Below, piece after piece: positions 51,109 through 60,222 of a stretch of DNA of 64,000 bases (the first letter of the stretch is position 1; every line of letters starts with the position of its first letter). The position numbers and the translations under genes were made by a program. Origin of the DNA: Halalkalibacillus halophilus DSM 18494 (GTDB taxonomy: Bacteria > Bacillota > Bacilli > Bacillales > Alkalibacillaceae); the NCBI RefSeq assembly GCF_000423105.1, contig NZ_KE383978.1, positions 499,389 through 563,388 on the forward strand, read 5' to 3'. The notes beneath the pieces are model-generated. The model did no database searches. It had not been told where the DNA came from and was given only the letters and a program-made list of their open reading frames with translations.

Positions 51109-52110
51109 ATGAAGAATGTTGGTCTTGTTGGCTTAGGGTTTATAGGAAAAGCACATTTTAATGCTTATCAACATATTCCGAATGCTGAGGTTACTGCTAT
51201 ATGTACTAGAAGTGAAGTGACAGACCCGGAGATTGTTAACAACTTCCATGGGTTGCTGATTCAGAACTTTGATGAATTACTTAAGAATGAATCAATCGAT
51301 ATAATCGATATTTGTTTACCAACGTACTTACATGAAGAATACATTGTCAAAGCAGCAGAAGCTGGAAAACATATTATTTGTGAAAAACCATTAACATTAA
51401 CGGAAGAATCTACAGAGAGAATCATCTCGGTTGCAAATGAGAACGATGTTGAATTATTTGTAGGACATCTATTACGGTTTTGGCCAGAATACGAATTAAT
51501 TAAATCGTATAAGGAAACGGATCAGCTGAATGGCCTTGATATCGTTCATGCTAAGAGACTTGGTCAATTTCCTGCTTGGAGCGACTGGTTTAAGTACCCT
51601 GAAAAAAGTGGCGGAGCCCTGTTTGACCTTCATATACATGATATCGATTTTGCTTATTATTTATTAGGAGAAGTGGAATCTGTTTATGCAGTTGGGAGCC
51701 AAAATGAACAAGGGGCTTGGACGCAAATCATGACCACACTCGTTTTTAAAAACAAAACGAAAGCATTTATAGAAGCATCTAATCAAATGCCTGATGGATA
51801 TCCATTTACGATGAATTTCAGAGCGCAAGCGAAAGATGCTACGTTAGAATTTGCGGTTAGCGCAGGGGAAAACATTGAAGGGATTGATGAAAATAATAGC
51901 AGTTTAAATTTCTATAAAGATCAGTCAAATCAAAGCTTGAATGTTCCATTATCCGATCCTTTTCAAAAAGAACTTGCTTACTTTGTGAGTTGTTTAGAAG
52001 AAAACTCAGAAAATAAAATAATCCCGGTAAGTGATGTTCGCTATGTCATGAAGCTACTACAGTCGATTAAGTCATCTTTAGAAACAGGGCAAGTTATAGA
52101 AATCTCGTAA
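51109..52110 (+). CDS. Gfo/Idh/MocA-family oxidoreductase, copy 2
   Basis: 333 aa. N-terminal NAD-binding motif VGLVGLGFIGKAHFNAY, CEKPLTLTEES near 93, and a C-terminal domain with GGALFDLHIHDIDFAYYLLG. It is distinct from copy 1 in its second domain (shorter beta-sheet insert). Paired dehydrogenases with paired isomerases suggest an oxidation-epimerisation-reduction route through a keto-sugar (inference). AAAGGAGA at 51095-51102. Confidence 0.9.
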   Translation: MKNVGLVGLGFIGKAHFNAYQHIPNAEVTAICTRSEVTDPEIVNNFHGLLIQNFDELLKNESIDIIDICLPTYLHEEYIVKAAEAGKHIICEKPLTLTEESTERIISVANENDVELFVGHLLRFWPEYELIKSYKETDQLNGLDIVHAKRLGQFPAWSDWFKYPEKSGGALFDLHIHDIDFAYYLLGEVESVYAVGSQNEQGAWTQIMTTLVFKNKTKAFIEASNQMPDGYPFTMNFRAQAKDATLEFAVSAGENIEGIDENNSSLNFYKDQSNQSLNVPLSDPFQKELAYFVSCLEENSENKIIPVSDVRYVMKLLQSIKSSLETGQVIEIS

Positions 52111-52116
52111 TTACTA

Positions 52117-52130
52117 TGAAAGCGCTTTAT
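52117..52130. promoter_or_regulatory. CcpA cre site upstream of the ABC transporter
   Basis: TGAAAGCGCTTTAT: one mismatch from cre consensus TGWAARCGYTWNCW, with the strong CG-centred palindrome AAAGCGCTTT. It lies 165 bp before the binding-protein gene. Confidence 0.75.
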
Positions 52131-52148
52131 TAAAGGTTTGTATTTAAT

Positions 52149-52172
52149 AATGTGAATAAAACTATTTACATT
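52149..52172. promoter_or_regulatory. Inverted repeat, candidate operator of the ABC transporter
   Basis: AATGTGAATA-AAAC-TATTTACATT: 9 of 10 arm bases complementary, 4-nt spacer. It ends in TTACATT, like the arm of the ATGTAAT operators, so it may be a degenerate third site. Confidence 0.45.
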
Positions 52173-52249
52173 ATTTAAATAGATTTATTTTGAATGGAAT
52201 GTAGCAAGGGGGATAAGTTATCGGCTGGAAAGTTATTTAGGTCGATCGC

Positions 52250-52264
52250 CTCGGGGTACCCGAG
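52250..52264 (+). other. Short leader hairpin before the binding-protein gene
   Basis: CTCGGG-GTA-CCCGAG, a perfect 6-bp stem 30 nt before the start and just ahead of AGGAGGGT. It is not followed by T-rich sequence. It may stabilise the mRNA or influence translation. Confidence 0.4.
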
Positions 52265-52294
52265 AGCACAGTAAGATTACTTAGGAGGGTTAAG

Positions 52295-53284
52295 ATGAGA
52301 AAGGGATTAACGTTACTTTCATTATTTTTGTTGGCAATGGTTTTGATTCTTAGTGCATGTGGAGAAGACGATACAAGTGGTGAGAATGGGGAAGGCGATA
52401 GCAATGGTAACGGCGATAGTGGAGATAAGCACAAGATCGGAATTCTAGCTCCAGAAGTAACACACGGTTGGGTAGCTGCTGTAGCTTATCATGCGGAAGA
52501 GCGTGCACAAGAATTATCAGATGAAATTGAATACCAAGTTCAAACAAGTAGCGATGCAGAAGAAATGACTTCTCAGTTAGACGATCTAAGAACGTGGGGA
52601 GCAGATGCCATCGTTGCGTTTCCACAGTGGGAAGGTATGGAAGTACCAATTCAGTCCGCAATTGATGATGGGATTGAAGTAGTTAACTTCGATATCGAAA
52701 TAGATGCAGATGGTGTATACCGAGTAGCGGGTGATAATGAAGATATGGGTGTGCAAGGTGCTCATTATATCGTTGATAAAATCGGAACAGAGGGTGACGT
52801 AGTAGTGTTAGAGGTACCTTCTGCAGGTTCGGTTTCAGAATTAAGAACGCAAGGCTTTATGGATACGGTAGAAGAAATTGCTCCGGATTTAAACATTATG
52901 ACTTACTCAACAGAATTCACAAGAGAAGCTGGTCTTAGTGATTTTGCTGATATCTTAACATCAAATGACAACATCGATGCTGTCTACTCTTTAGATGATG
53001 AAACTTCTGTCGGGGTGTTACAAGCGATTAGCGAAGCTGGTAGAGAAGACATCCAAGTAGTTACTGGTGGAGGCGGAATGCAAGAGTATTTCGAAATGAT
53101 GCCGGAAAATGAGGACATTTGGATCCAGTCTGCTCTATATAGCCCTGCTATGGTAGAGGACGCTGTTGACGTAGCACTTGACGTATTAAACGGGGAAGAA
53201 GTGGAAGAAGATACGATTATTCCTACTACTGTTGTAGACAGAGAAAATTATGAAGAATTCCTTGATGAAGATTCCCCGTACTAA
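52295..53284 (+). CDS. Sugar ABC transporter substrate-binding lipoprotein
   Basis: 329 aa. The lipoprotein signal peptide ends LSAC with Cys22, followed by a Gly/Asp/Asn-rich acidic spacer (23-47), then a ribose-binding-protein-like (peripla_BP_4) domain: IGILAPEVTHGWVAAVAYHA and GADAIVAFPQ. It is strongly acidic, fitting an extracytoplasmic protein of a halophile. AGGAGGGT at 52283-52290. It captures the sugar and delivers it to the permease. The exact ligand cannot be read; inositol, ribose or other monosaccharides are all possible. Confidence 0.92.
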   Translation: MRKGLTLLSLFLLAMVLILSACGEDDTSGENGEGDSNGNGDSGDKHKIGILAPEVTHGWVAAVAYHAEERAQELSDEIEYQVQTSSDAEEMTSQLDDLRTWGADAIVAFPQWEGMEVPIQSAIDDGIEVVNFDIEIDADGVYRVAGDNEDMGVQGAHYIVDKIGTEGDVVVLEVPSAGSVSELRTQGFMDTVEEIAPDLNIMTYSTEFTREAGLSDFADILTSNDNIDAVYSLDDETSVGVLQAISEAGREDIQVVTGGGGMQEYFEMMPENEDIWIQSALYSPAMVEDAVDVALDVLNGEEVEEDTIIPTTVVDRENYEEFLDEDSPY

Positions 53285-53312
53285 GTACAAAATCTTTTTT
53301 AAAATTTGATGT

Positions 53313-53347
53313 GAGAGGGGTTATAGCAAAAGCTGTAGCCTCTCTTT
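53313..53347 (+). terminator. Attenuating hairpin between binding-protein and ATPase genes
   Basis: GAGAGG-TATAGC with GCTGTAGCCTCTC around AAAA, then TTT. Imperfect stem with a short U-tract; such partial terminators often raise binding-protein expression over the rest of the operon. Confidence 0.55.
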
Positions 53348-53372
53348 AAATCAACGGTCAGGAAGTGATTGT

Positions 53373-54860
53373 ATGAAAATTGAAATGACCAATATAAGAA
53401 AATCCTTTGGTAGTAACGATGTCTTAAAAGATGTCTCGCTAACGATTAATGGTGGGGAAATTTATGCCCTTTTAGGTGAGAATGGCGCGGGGAAATCGAC
53501 ACTTATGAATATTTTAGGTGGAATCTACAAACCTGATCAAGGCAGTATTTCTGTTGACGGGAAAGAAGTGAAGTTTACTAGTCCAATTGAGTCACAAGAA
53601 GCTGGGATTGCATTTATACATCAGGAGCTAAATCTTATCAATGATCTTCCTATATACGAAAACATGTTTCTTGGAAGAGAACCAAAAACAAAAAGTGGCT
53701 CGTTAGATCTTGAAAAAATGATTCGTGATACAGAGGAAATATTTGAACGAATGAATATTGATTTAGACCCTAAAAAAGAAGTCAATGAGCTAGATTCTTC
53801 CTATAAACAAATCGTTGAAATTTGCCGAGCGATGATGGCTAATGCATCGATTATTATTATGGATGAACCGACAACTTCTCTAACAGATACGGAGATTGAG
53901 CGCGTGTTTGATATGATGCAGACACTTAAGGAACACAATGTGGGGCTAATTTTTATTTCTCATAAATTGAGTGAAGTCATGCAAGTTTGTAACCGGTACG
54001 CTGTTTTACGTGACGGAAATTTGGTATCAGAAGGTGATGTAAAAAATGTAACGATCGCAGATTTAGCGCGTTATATGGTTGGTTATGATGTTCGTACAGA
54101 ACCATTAGCAAGAAAAAGAGATTTAGGAGAAGAAGTCTTACGTGTGGAAGGCCTTACATATAATCACGTGTTTAAGGATATTAACTTTTCCATTAGAGAA
54201 GGGGAAGTTGTCGGTTTTACTGGTTTATTGGGGGATGGACGTAGTGAGTTGTTCCAGTCCATTTTTGGTGCAAATGATATATCTTCAGGAACTATTTATG
54301 TGCATGGAAAGAAAGTGACAAGCAATAGTACAACTCAAGCAATAAAGAATGGTATTGCCTATCTACCCCGGAACCGGAAAGAAAATGCGATCATTCCTGA
54401 TATGGATATTTTAGAAAATAGCTCGATCACTACTTGGGCTAAGTTTTCAAATAAAGGAATTATTAATTATGCGCATCACAAAAAAGTATTTCAAGAACAG
54501 CGGGATCTTTTGAGGATAAAAATGGTGGATTTAACAGATAACATTTCAAAATTATCAGGTGGTAATCAGCAAAAGGTTGTTTTAGCAAAGTGGCTAGCAA
54601 CAGATCCAAAAATTTTAGTCCTAGACAACCCTACCCAAGGAGTAGACGTAGGGGCGAAGGAAGATATTTACGATATTATTTTAAAGCTAGCTGATGAAAA
54701 CATTGCTGTTATCGTGCTATCAAGTGAAGCACATGAAATTATTAGAGTGTGTGATCGTTCACTAGTCATGTACCAAGGAAGAATACAAGGAGAATTAGTA
54801 GAAAAAGAGATGACAGACCATCATATTATGAGCCTTGCAACAGGCGGAGAATTAACATAA
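53373..54860 (+). CDS. Sugar ABC transporter ATPase (RbsA/MglA type)
   Basis: 495 aa with two fused ABC domains. The first has Walker A GENGAGKS (about 36-43) and a degenerate signature. The second, from about 255, has the variant P-loop GLLGDGRSE and LSGGNQQKVVLAKWL near 393, and IMDEPTTSL and VLDNPTQGVDVG are the Walker B segments. This is the carbohydrate uptake type 2 architecture, partnered with the single permease gene 22 bp downstream. Confidence 0.95.
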   Translation: MKIEMTNIRKSFGSNDVLKDVSLTINGGEIYALLGENGAGKSTLMNILGGIYKPDQGSISVDGKEVKFTSPIESQEAGIAFIHQELNLINDLPIYENMFLGREPKTKSGSLDLEKMIRDTEEIFERMNIDLDPKKEVNELDSSYKQIVEICRAMMANASIIIMDEPTTSLTDTEIERVFDMMQTLKEHNVGLIFISHKLSEVMQVCNRYAVLRDGNLVSEGDVKNVTIADLARYMVGYDVRTEPLARKRDLGEEVLRVEGLTYNHVFKDINFSIREGEVVGFTGLLGDGRSELFQSIFGANDISSGTIYVHGKKVTSNSTTQAIKNGIAYLPRNRKENAIIPDMDILENSSITTWAKFSNKGIINYAHHKKVFQEQRDLLRIKMVDLTDNISKLSGGNQQKVVLAKWLATDPKILVLDNPTQGVDVGAKEDIYDIILKLADENIAVIVLSSEAHEIIRVCDRSLVMYQGRIQGELVEKEMTDHHIMSLATGGELT

Positions 54861-54881
54861 TGAAAGGGGGAAGAATCTACA

Positions 54882-55928
54882 ATGGGAAACGAAGGTGTCG
54901 TTGAAAAAAGAAATTTCTTTCAGTGGTTTAAACATAAATGGTCCAACGATCCATTATTTAGCATATTTACCGCATTGATTTTAATGATTATCTTGCAGAC
55001 CTTAGTATTAGGCTTCGATTATGATTCGTTTGGCAGCTGGTTTCAATCATGGTCTAATAACTGGATTAATATATTAAGAAATAATGCTGGAATTGCGATT
55101 GTCGCTCTCGGAATGACATTTGTTATTATGACAGGTGGAATTGACCTTTCAGTTGGTGCTACATTAGTTGCAACTGGTGCATTTGCTATGATGCTTCTTG
55201 ATGTAGGAGAAAGAGGATTTTTGGGACTAATGGGTATAACGGGAACTCTCGCCATTATTTTGACTTTAATTTTAGTCCCTCTCTTTGGTTATTTGCTGGG
55301 GTCATTAATTGGTCTCACCGTAACGAAAGGGATGGTGCCGCCATTTATAGCAACACTTGGGGCAATGATGGTATTTAGAAGTGTGACCCAACAATCCATG
55401 CAAGGATATAATCCAAGAGTCCCGACAGAATTTTTAGAGATTGCCAGTTTACGAATAGGAAATTTAATGGTGATGCCAATTATCTACTGGTTAATCATAG
55501 CCGCCATTATGTATTATGTCTCTAAACGAACGACGTTTGGTAGGCAAATCATTGCTGTTGGTTCCAATGAACGTGCAGCTAGTTTATCAGGCATCAATGT
55601 GAATAAGGTAAAACTGCGTGTTTATGCACTGATGGGTTTACTCGTTTCCATAGCTGCGATTATTCAAGTATCACGAATTGGATCAATGGATATTGCAGGA
55701 TCTGGTCGAGGGTTAGAAATGGACGCCATCGCAGCAGCAGTAGTTGGCGGTACGAGCATGATGGGTGGTCGAGGGTATATACTTGGAACGGTTTATGGAG
55801 TGTTAATCATATCTGTTTTAAATAATCTCCTTAACTTATTCGGAGTGCCCCCATTGTTGAGTGACGCATTTAAAGGCATGATCGTGATTGTCGCCGTATT
55901 GCTGCAACGGAAAGGGAAAATGTTTTAA
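54882..55928 (+). CDS. Sugar ABC transporter permease (RbsC type)
   Basis: 348 aa with 8-10 transmembrane helices. AIVALGMTFVIMTGGIDLSVGA and AAVVGGTSMMGGRGYILGTV are the BPD_transp_2 signatures. It forms the homodimeric pore used with the RbsA-type ATPase. The N-terminal 25 residues are cytoplasmic and basic. Last gene of the operon; the next 18 bp lead into the structured repeat at 55947, which may also act as the transcript end. Confidence 0.94.
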   Translation: MGNEGVVEKRNFFQWFKHKWSNDPLFSIFTALILMIILQTLVLGFDYDSFGSWFQSWSNNWINILRNNAGIAIVALGMTFVIMTGGIDLSVGATLVATGAFAMMLLDVGERGFLGLMGITGTLAIILTLILVPLFGYLLGSLIGLTVTKGMVPPFIATLGAMMVFRSVTQQSMQGYNPRVPTEFLEIASLRIGNLMVMPIIYWLIIAAIMYYVSKRTTFGRQIIAVGSNERAASLSGINVNKVKLRVYALMGLLVSIAAIIQVSRIGSMDIAGSGRGLEMDAIAAAVVGGTSMMGGRGYILGTVYGVLIISVLNNLLNLFGVPPLLSDAFKGMIVIVAVLLQRKGKMF

Positions 55929-55946
55929 CGATGTTAATGTGAAATA

Positions 55947-56180
55947 GGCTGGAACAAAAGTGTCTGTATTCATGAACATACCGAACAATGAAATGTGGTG
56001 CGACTAACTCGCTCCTGAAATAGACTGCGCTTTCCGTGGGGAGCTGGTGAGCCTCCTCATGCTACGCATTCCGGGGTCTCACCTGAGCTCTATTTCCCAC
56101 AGGAGTCTCCGTCTATTTCATCCGCTTTATCATCTGCTTTGTTCCGGTTTTTCATGCTAGCACTTTGATTTGTTCCAGCC
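55947..56180. repeat. Structured intergenic repeat with terminal inverted repeats
   Basis: Ends GGCTGGAACAAAAGTG and CACTTTGATTTGTTCCAGCC are complementary apart from a 4-nt insertion. Nested inside are GAAATAGAC / GTCTATTTC and GAGCTGGTGAG / CTCACCTGAGCTC. It shares CGCTTTCCGTGGG with the 41292-41495 element. Blocks of this type (CGCTTTCC...CACAGGAGTCTCCG) are common between genes in Bacillaceae. It lies between convergent genes and may also terminate transcription. Confidence 0.65.
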
Positions 56181-56192
56181 CCTTCCTATTTA

Positions 56193-57194
56193 TCAAACAT
56201 TAAGTTTTCCGCGCAAATATTCATAGTACCCGCCTCTTAACTGGGCAACATCTATTTCATAATAATGCGGCCCTGGTGAGGTGTTTGCTTCAAAGAACCA
56301 TAACTTTCCATTTTCATCAATGCCGATATCAATTCCAACAGCATCAATTTCAAAATCGTATAGCTTTTGAAAGTGTTCAGGAAAAGTTGTAGTTATTTCA
56401 TTTAATTGCTTTTTAATTTTTTTACTTTTATCTCCGTACTGTGCTTCAAGGAATGATTTTAAGGAACTAATCGCTCCTCCTTGAGAAAGGTTAGAAGTAA
56501 TAGAGTTGCCAATCCCGATTCTTGGGAGAGGATCAAGATTGTCCCATTCCCCATTTTCCCCTCGGCGAAGATGAATTCTCAAATCAAAAGGGTGTCCTTC
56601 TTTTGTTATGGAATTAATATAGGGCTGCACAATATATTTTTTCTCATTAGCCATCTCTTTTATAAATTTAGCAAGTTCATCCTTACTATAATAATCTTCT
56701 GAGTGGTTTGTAGAGAGATAATAACCATCCTCTGACTTTGAAAGTTTAGATATTTTATTACCTTTACTGCCACGAGCCGGTTTAATGATCAGTGACTGAT
56801 ATTTCTCAATGAATTCACTTAATTCATCTAATGTAGATAAATATACATACGGGATTAACACATCATTAAAATAAGGGTCTTGTTCCATTAATTCATATAC
56901 TTCATTTTTAGAACCAATTCGAGTGGTTGTTAAATAGCTAAATTGTTTCAGTTCCTCATAAATATACTCAGTCCCTTTTTTAGGAAGAGCATTATCGATA
57001 ATATCAGGATAGGATGTTTCTTTTTCTATCCACTTATTTTTCTCAAGAAATTTTCCTTTAATCACTTTCATCTCGATGTTTACATCTTCTGGGTGAAAGT
57101 AAAAGAATTCTATTTCTAAGTGGCTGCATACCAAAGCAGTGGCCATGGCAATTTTATTAGGTCTGTTACCGTAACGCATCATTCCTACTTTCAT
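56193..57194 (-). CDS. YheC/YheD-family ATP-grasp protein
   Basis: 333 aa. An N-terminal segment (about 1-120) resembles YheC/D. The C-terminal ATP-grasp fold (about 125-333) has LIIKPARGSKGNKISKL (nucleotide-binding Lys), YIVQPYI and VGIDIGIDENGKLWFFEANTSPGP (Mg-binding Glu/Asn). In B. subtilis these proteins are associated with the spore coat; the ligase substrate is unknown. CTAGGAGGAA stands before the start. Monocistronic, bordered by the structured repeat. Confidence 0.85.
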   Translation of the reverse strand: MKVGMMRYGNRPNKIAMATALVCSHLEIEFFYFHPEDVNIEMKVIKGKFLEKNKWIEKETSYPDIIDNALPKKGTEYIYEELKQFSYLTTTRIGSKNEVYELMEQDPYFNDVLIPYVYLSTLDELSEFIEKYQSLIIKPARGSKGNKISKLSKSEDGYYLSTNHSEDYYSKDELAKFIKEMANEKKYIVQPYINSITKEGHPFDLRIHLRRGENGEWDNLDPLPRIGIGNSITSNLSQGGAISSLKSFLEAQYGDKSKKIKKQLNEITTTFPEHFQKLYDFEIDAVGIDIGIDENGKLWFFEANTSPGPHYYEIDVAQLRGGYYEYLRGKLNV

Positions 57195-57343
57195 TTTCGT
57201 TTCCTCCTAGTAAATAGCTGCATTGTTCATGACTCTACTCATTCAGTAGTGTTCTTTATTTTATTGCAAACCTCGACAAAAAATAAGGTGCAAAAGAGCT
57301 ATACGAATCTCTTTCCCTCTTTATGACCTCTTCAAGCGCGCTA

Positions 57344-58171
57344 TTAAATCGTGCCTTTAGGAATGAAACCGCCGGAAACGTCTTTTACATTGTGTACGAC
57401 AATGAAGGCATCTGGGTCTACCTCTTTAATCACTCTTTTTAATTGTAGTAGTCGATGAGAGTGAATGACGATATACAAAACAGGACGTTCTTCTTTCATA
57501 TATTCTCCTCTCCCATTGAAAACAGTGGCACTGGTTGCTAGTTCATGAGTAATACGTTTAGATATATCCTCGGATTTTGAAGAAACAACATTGATTGCTT
57601 TTTTCGAGTCAAATCCTCCTAGGACGAAATCAGTTACGACTTTTCCAACATATAGCGCGACTAAAGTGTACATTGTATAGATTGGACCAATGATAAAAAC
57701 ACCTGAAAGTACGATCATCGCGTCAATTAAAAGGGTCATTCCAGTTAAATCCCAACCTAATTGTTGATTCAACATTCGCGCAATAATCGATGAGCCGCCT
57801 ACAGAACTTCCTGCTTGAAATATGAAACCGAACCCAACGCCTGTTATTACTCCTGTGAAAATTGCCGCCAATAATGAATCTTCCATTGGTTCTCTTGGAA
57901 ATTGCTCAAATACCCAAATGAAAAATGAAAGTAGAAAGACATTAAAAATAGTTTTATAAACCATATGCTTCGGTAGAAACCGAATCCCTATACTTAATAA
58001 AAGTAAAAAGATGATGGGTGTCGAAATACTTGGGGATATTCCTAAACTGAAATAAATTAATAAGGACATTCCAACGATCCCGCCATCCGCAAAGGAATTA
58101 GGCATTGCTAATTGAGTAACAGCCAATGCGAATAAGATAGTGCCGATAATGATATATAATGTGTTTTTCAT
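57344..58171 (-). CDS. YitT-family (DUF2179) membrane protein
   Basis: 275 aa. Five or six transmembrane helices over about 1-165 (LFALAVTQLAMPNSFADGG, the YitT signature, is near the N-terminus) and a C-terminal soluble DUF2179 domain (about 215-275; YIVIHSHRLLQLKRVIKEVD). Function unknown; the soluble part may bind a small ligand. An upstream in-frame ATG at 58216 lacks a ribosome-binding site, while AGAGGGGA lies 9 nt before the ATG at 58171. Confidence 0.88.
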   Translation of the reverse strand: MKNTLYIIIGTILFALAVTQLAMPNSFADGGIVGMSLLIYFSLGISPSISTPIIFLLLLSIGIRFLPKHMVYKTIFNVFLLSFFIWVFEQFPREPMEDSLLAAIFTGVITGVGFGFIFQAGSSVGGSSIIARMLNQQLGWDLTGMTLLIDAMIVLSGVFIIGPIYTMYTLVALYVGKVVTDFVLGGFDSKKAINVVSSKSEDISKRITHELATSATVFNGRGEYMKEERPVLYIVIHSHRLLQLKRVIKEVDPDAFIVVHNVKDVSGGFIPKGTI

Positions 58172-58415
58172 GTAAAAACTCCCCTCTGTATATAGTGACT
58201 TATGACCTATTAACAATTGCAGAAATTTTCATATTTTATAGTTGTCGTTGTTTAGTCTAATAATTGTTTAAGTGTATTCATAATTGCCCTTTTTCTCTTG
58301 TTGATAAACAAATATTAGTTAATGAAGTGAGATATAGTGATTTTTTCATGACCCTATTAGAAAAAACTCCCTATCTACATATTAGTTTAATTAACTATCA
58401 AGATTCGACAATTGT

Positions 58416-58424
58416 TGTTATAAT
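58416..58424 (+). promoter_or_regulatory. Extended -10 of the chemoreceptor-STAS-kinase cassette
   Basis: TGTTATAAT, a TGn-extended perfect -10, 49 nt before the TTG start; the -35 is weak. No sigma-D element is seen, unlike typical chemoreceptor genes. Confidence 0.5.
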
Positions 58425-58472
58425 CAAATGGTATTAAGAAAAAAGAACTATATTTAGGGTGGAGTGGTTTAT

Positions 58473-59843
58473 TTGACGTCGAAAAAAGGAAAACAGTTCT
58501 TAGACATGACAATTAACAAACGGTTAGCAATCATACTTATTATAGCCACATTCCTAAGTGTAATATTAGGTGCACCTATTGCTTTTGCACAGAACATGAT
58601 CTTACAGTCGGGATTATTAGATTTTTTAGGTGACACGCTATACTCAATCGTACAAACGTATTTTACGTTAATTGTAAATCTAATTATTTTAATCTCCTTT
58701 TTAATCTGGGGTGTTCGCCGATATGTTGTTCGCCCACTATTAGAAGTTCAGCATACGGTTGATGAAATGTATGGAGAAACGATTGATTTAAATCAAGAAA
58801 TTCAAATTGAGTCGAATGATGAACTTGGACAACTTGCAAGCTCATTAAATGGTTTAATTTTTAAATTGAGAGATATTATGTATGTATTTCGGGAATCGAC
58901 GGAATCCATTGCATCAACTTCTGAAGAAAATGCAGCTTCTGTAGAAGAAATAAATGCGCAGTTATCTACTGTCGAAGACTCAGCTGATCAGTTGGTTCAG
59001 CAAGCGAAAAAAGGAAGAACCTCTGTTACTGACGTTTCGCAGGCGTTATTGGAACTTTCTTCTTTAATTCAGTTGGCGAAATCCAAAGCAGAAGATTCGT
59101 TTCAATCATCTAAATCTACTCAAGAAGCTTCCAAAGTTGGTAATGAGAAAGTAAATGTTGTAGTTGAGCATATGCAGGCAATTAAACAACAAACATCGGA
59201 TGCTAAGGAACAGGTTCTTCATTTGAAAACCTTTACGAATCAAATTACTGCAATGACAACAACTATTTCTCAAATTGCAGATCGGACTAACTTATTAGCA
59301 TTAAATGCAGCAATCGAGGCATCGCGTGCTGGAGAAGCTGGGAAAGGTTTTGCTGTGGTTGCAGAAGAAGTGCGAGACCTTGCTGAACAGTCTACTAAAG
59401 AAACGAAAAATGTAACGAAAATCGTTGATAAGATTACCCAGACGACAGATGAGGTTGTTTCAGCAATTGATTACAACGATTCAAGAGTGGACGAAGGTGT
59501 TTCGGTAGTACAAGAAGCTGGTAGGGCACTTCAAGATATAGATCAAGCTGCATCCCATACGATTGCGCAAATGAATGAGATTCGAGATATAACTAATGAA
59601 GAAGTCGCAACTAGTGATAGAATCATTGCATTAATAAATGAAGTGGGTACATTTATTGAAGCCACCGAAAGCGATGTAGAGGACGTAGCATCGATTACGA
59701 AAGATGTGTCTCTATCTATTCAAAATATATCTGAAGCAACAGAAGGCATGTCGGAAATGGCAAGTACACTTAATGATGAAATGACAATTTTTCAAATCAA
59801 TCAAGTAGAACCAAAACATTCGAAACAAGGAGTGAATGAGTAA
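58473..59843 (+). CDS. Methyl-accepting chemotaxis-like protein with minimal sensor
   Basis: 456 aa. TM1 at about 17-38, a loop of only about 20 residues, TM2 at about 61-80, HAMP at about 81-135, then a long signalling coiled coil with the conserved hairpin tip NLLALNAAIEASRAGE near 275-290. There is no room for an extracellular ligand-binding domain, so it may sense membrane state, or a cytoplasmic cue through a partner. The TTG at 58473 is 8 nt after AGGGTGGAG; the GTG at 58464 lies inside that ribosome-binding site. The stop abuts the STAS gene start, implying co-translation. Confidence 0.88.
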   Translation: MTSKKGKQFLDMTINKRLAIILIIATFLSVILGAPIAFAQNMILQSGLLDFLGDTLYSIVQTYFTLIVNLIILISFLIWGVRRYVVRPLLEVQHTVDEMYGETIDLNQEIQIESNDELGQLASSLNGLIFKLRDIMYVFRESTESIASTSEENAASVEEINAQLSTVEDSADQLVQQAKKGRTSVTDVSQALLELSSLIQLAKSKAEDSFQSSKSTQEASKVGNEKVNVVVEHMQAIKQQTSDAKEQVLHLKTFTNQITAMTTTISQIADRTNLLALNAAIEASRAGEAGKGFAVVAEEVRDLAEQSTKETKNVTKIVDKITQTTDEVVSAIDYNDSRVDEGVSVVQEAGRALQDIDQAASHTIAQMNEIRDITNEEVATSDRIIALINEVGTFIEATESDVEDVASITKDVSLSIQNISEATEGMSEMASTLNDEMTIFQINQVEPKHSKQGVNE

Positions 59844-60146
59844 GTGATTGTAGAGATTAAGTCTGAAGGGCAATGGAGAATTGTAGAACTAGCAGGAGAC
59901 ATTAAGGTTGAAGAAGCTGGTGTGTTACGTGAGAAAATGTTAGATCTTATTGATCATGGAAAAGATCATATTATCATCGATTTTACTCGTGTGGATTTTA
60001 TAGATAGTACTGGATTAGGAGTCTTAGTAGGTATTCATAAACGGATTAAAATGGTGAACGGGGAATTAGTAATTAGAGGAACAAAAGGGTCTATTCGTGA
60101 CATTTTTGAACTAACACGTTTGAATCAGATTTTCACGATGGAATAA
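59844..60146 (+). CDS. STAS-domain anti-sigma-factor antagonist (SpoIIAA/RsbV-like)
   Basis: 100 aa, a single STAS domain. Ser55 in DFIDSTGLGVLVG is at the phosphorylation position of SpoIIAA/RsbV. It would bind the kinase encoded by the next gene when unphosphorylated. The GTG start directly follows the chemoreceptor stop, with CAAGGAGTG inside the end of that gene. No sigma factor or PP2C phosphatase is encoded nearby, so the output of the switch is open. Confidence 0.92.
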   Translation: MIVEIKSEGQWRIVELAGDIKVEEAGVLREKMLDLIDHGKDHIIIDFTRVDFIDSTGLGVLVGIHKRIKMVNGELVIRGTKGSIRDIFELTRLNQIFTME

Positions 60147-60222
60147 TGAACCATGATTAGACTTTCGTAAAAAAGGGTATCGCTTCTTTTAGAGAAATAT
60201 GCGACGTAAAGTAGGGGTAAAA

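Noticed and set aside
45199..56190. Genomic island integrated at tRNA-Arg
   Set aside because: No integrase gene and no second copy of the tRNA 3' end was seen in the window; the same tRNA sits beside clpP in B. subtilis. The accessory look of the region remains, but not by tRNA-site integration.
60199..60222. ATG 60199 as start of the RsbW-like kinase
   Set aside because: No ribosome-binding site precedes it, while TTG 60223 has GTAGGGG at proper distance and begins the conserved domain.
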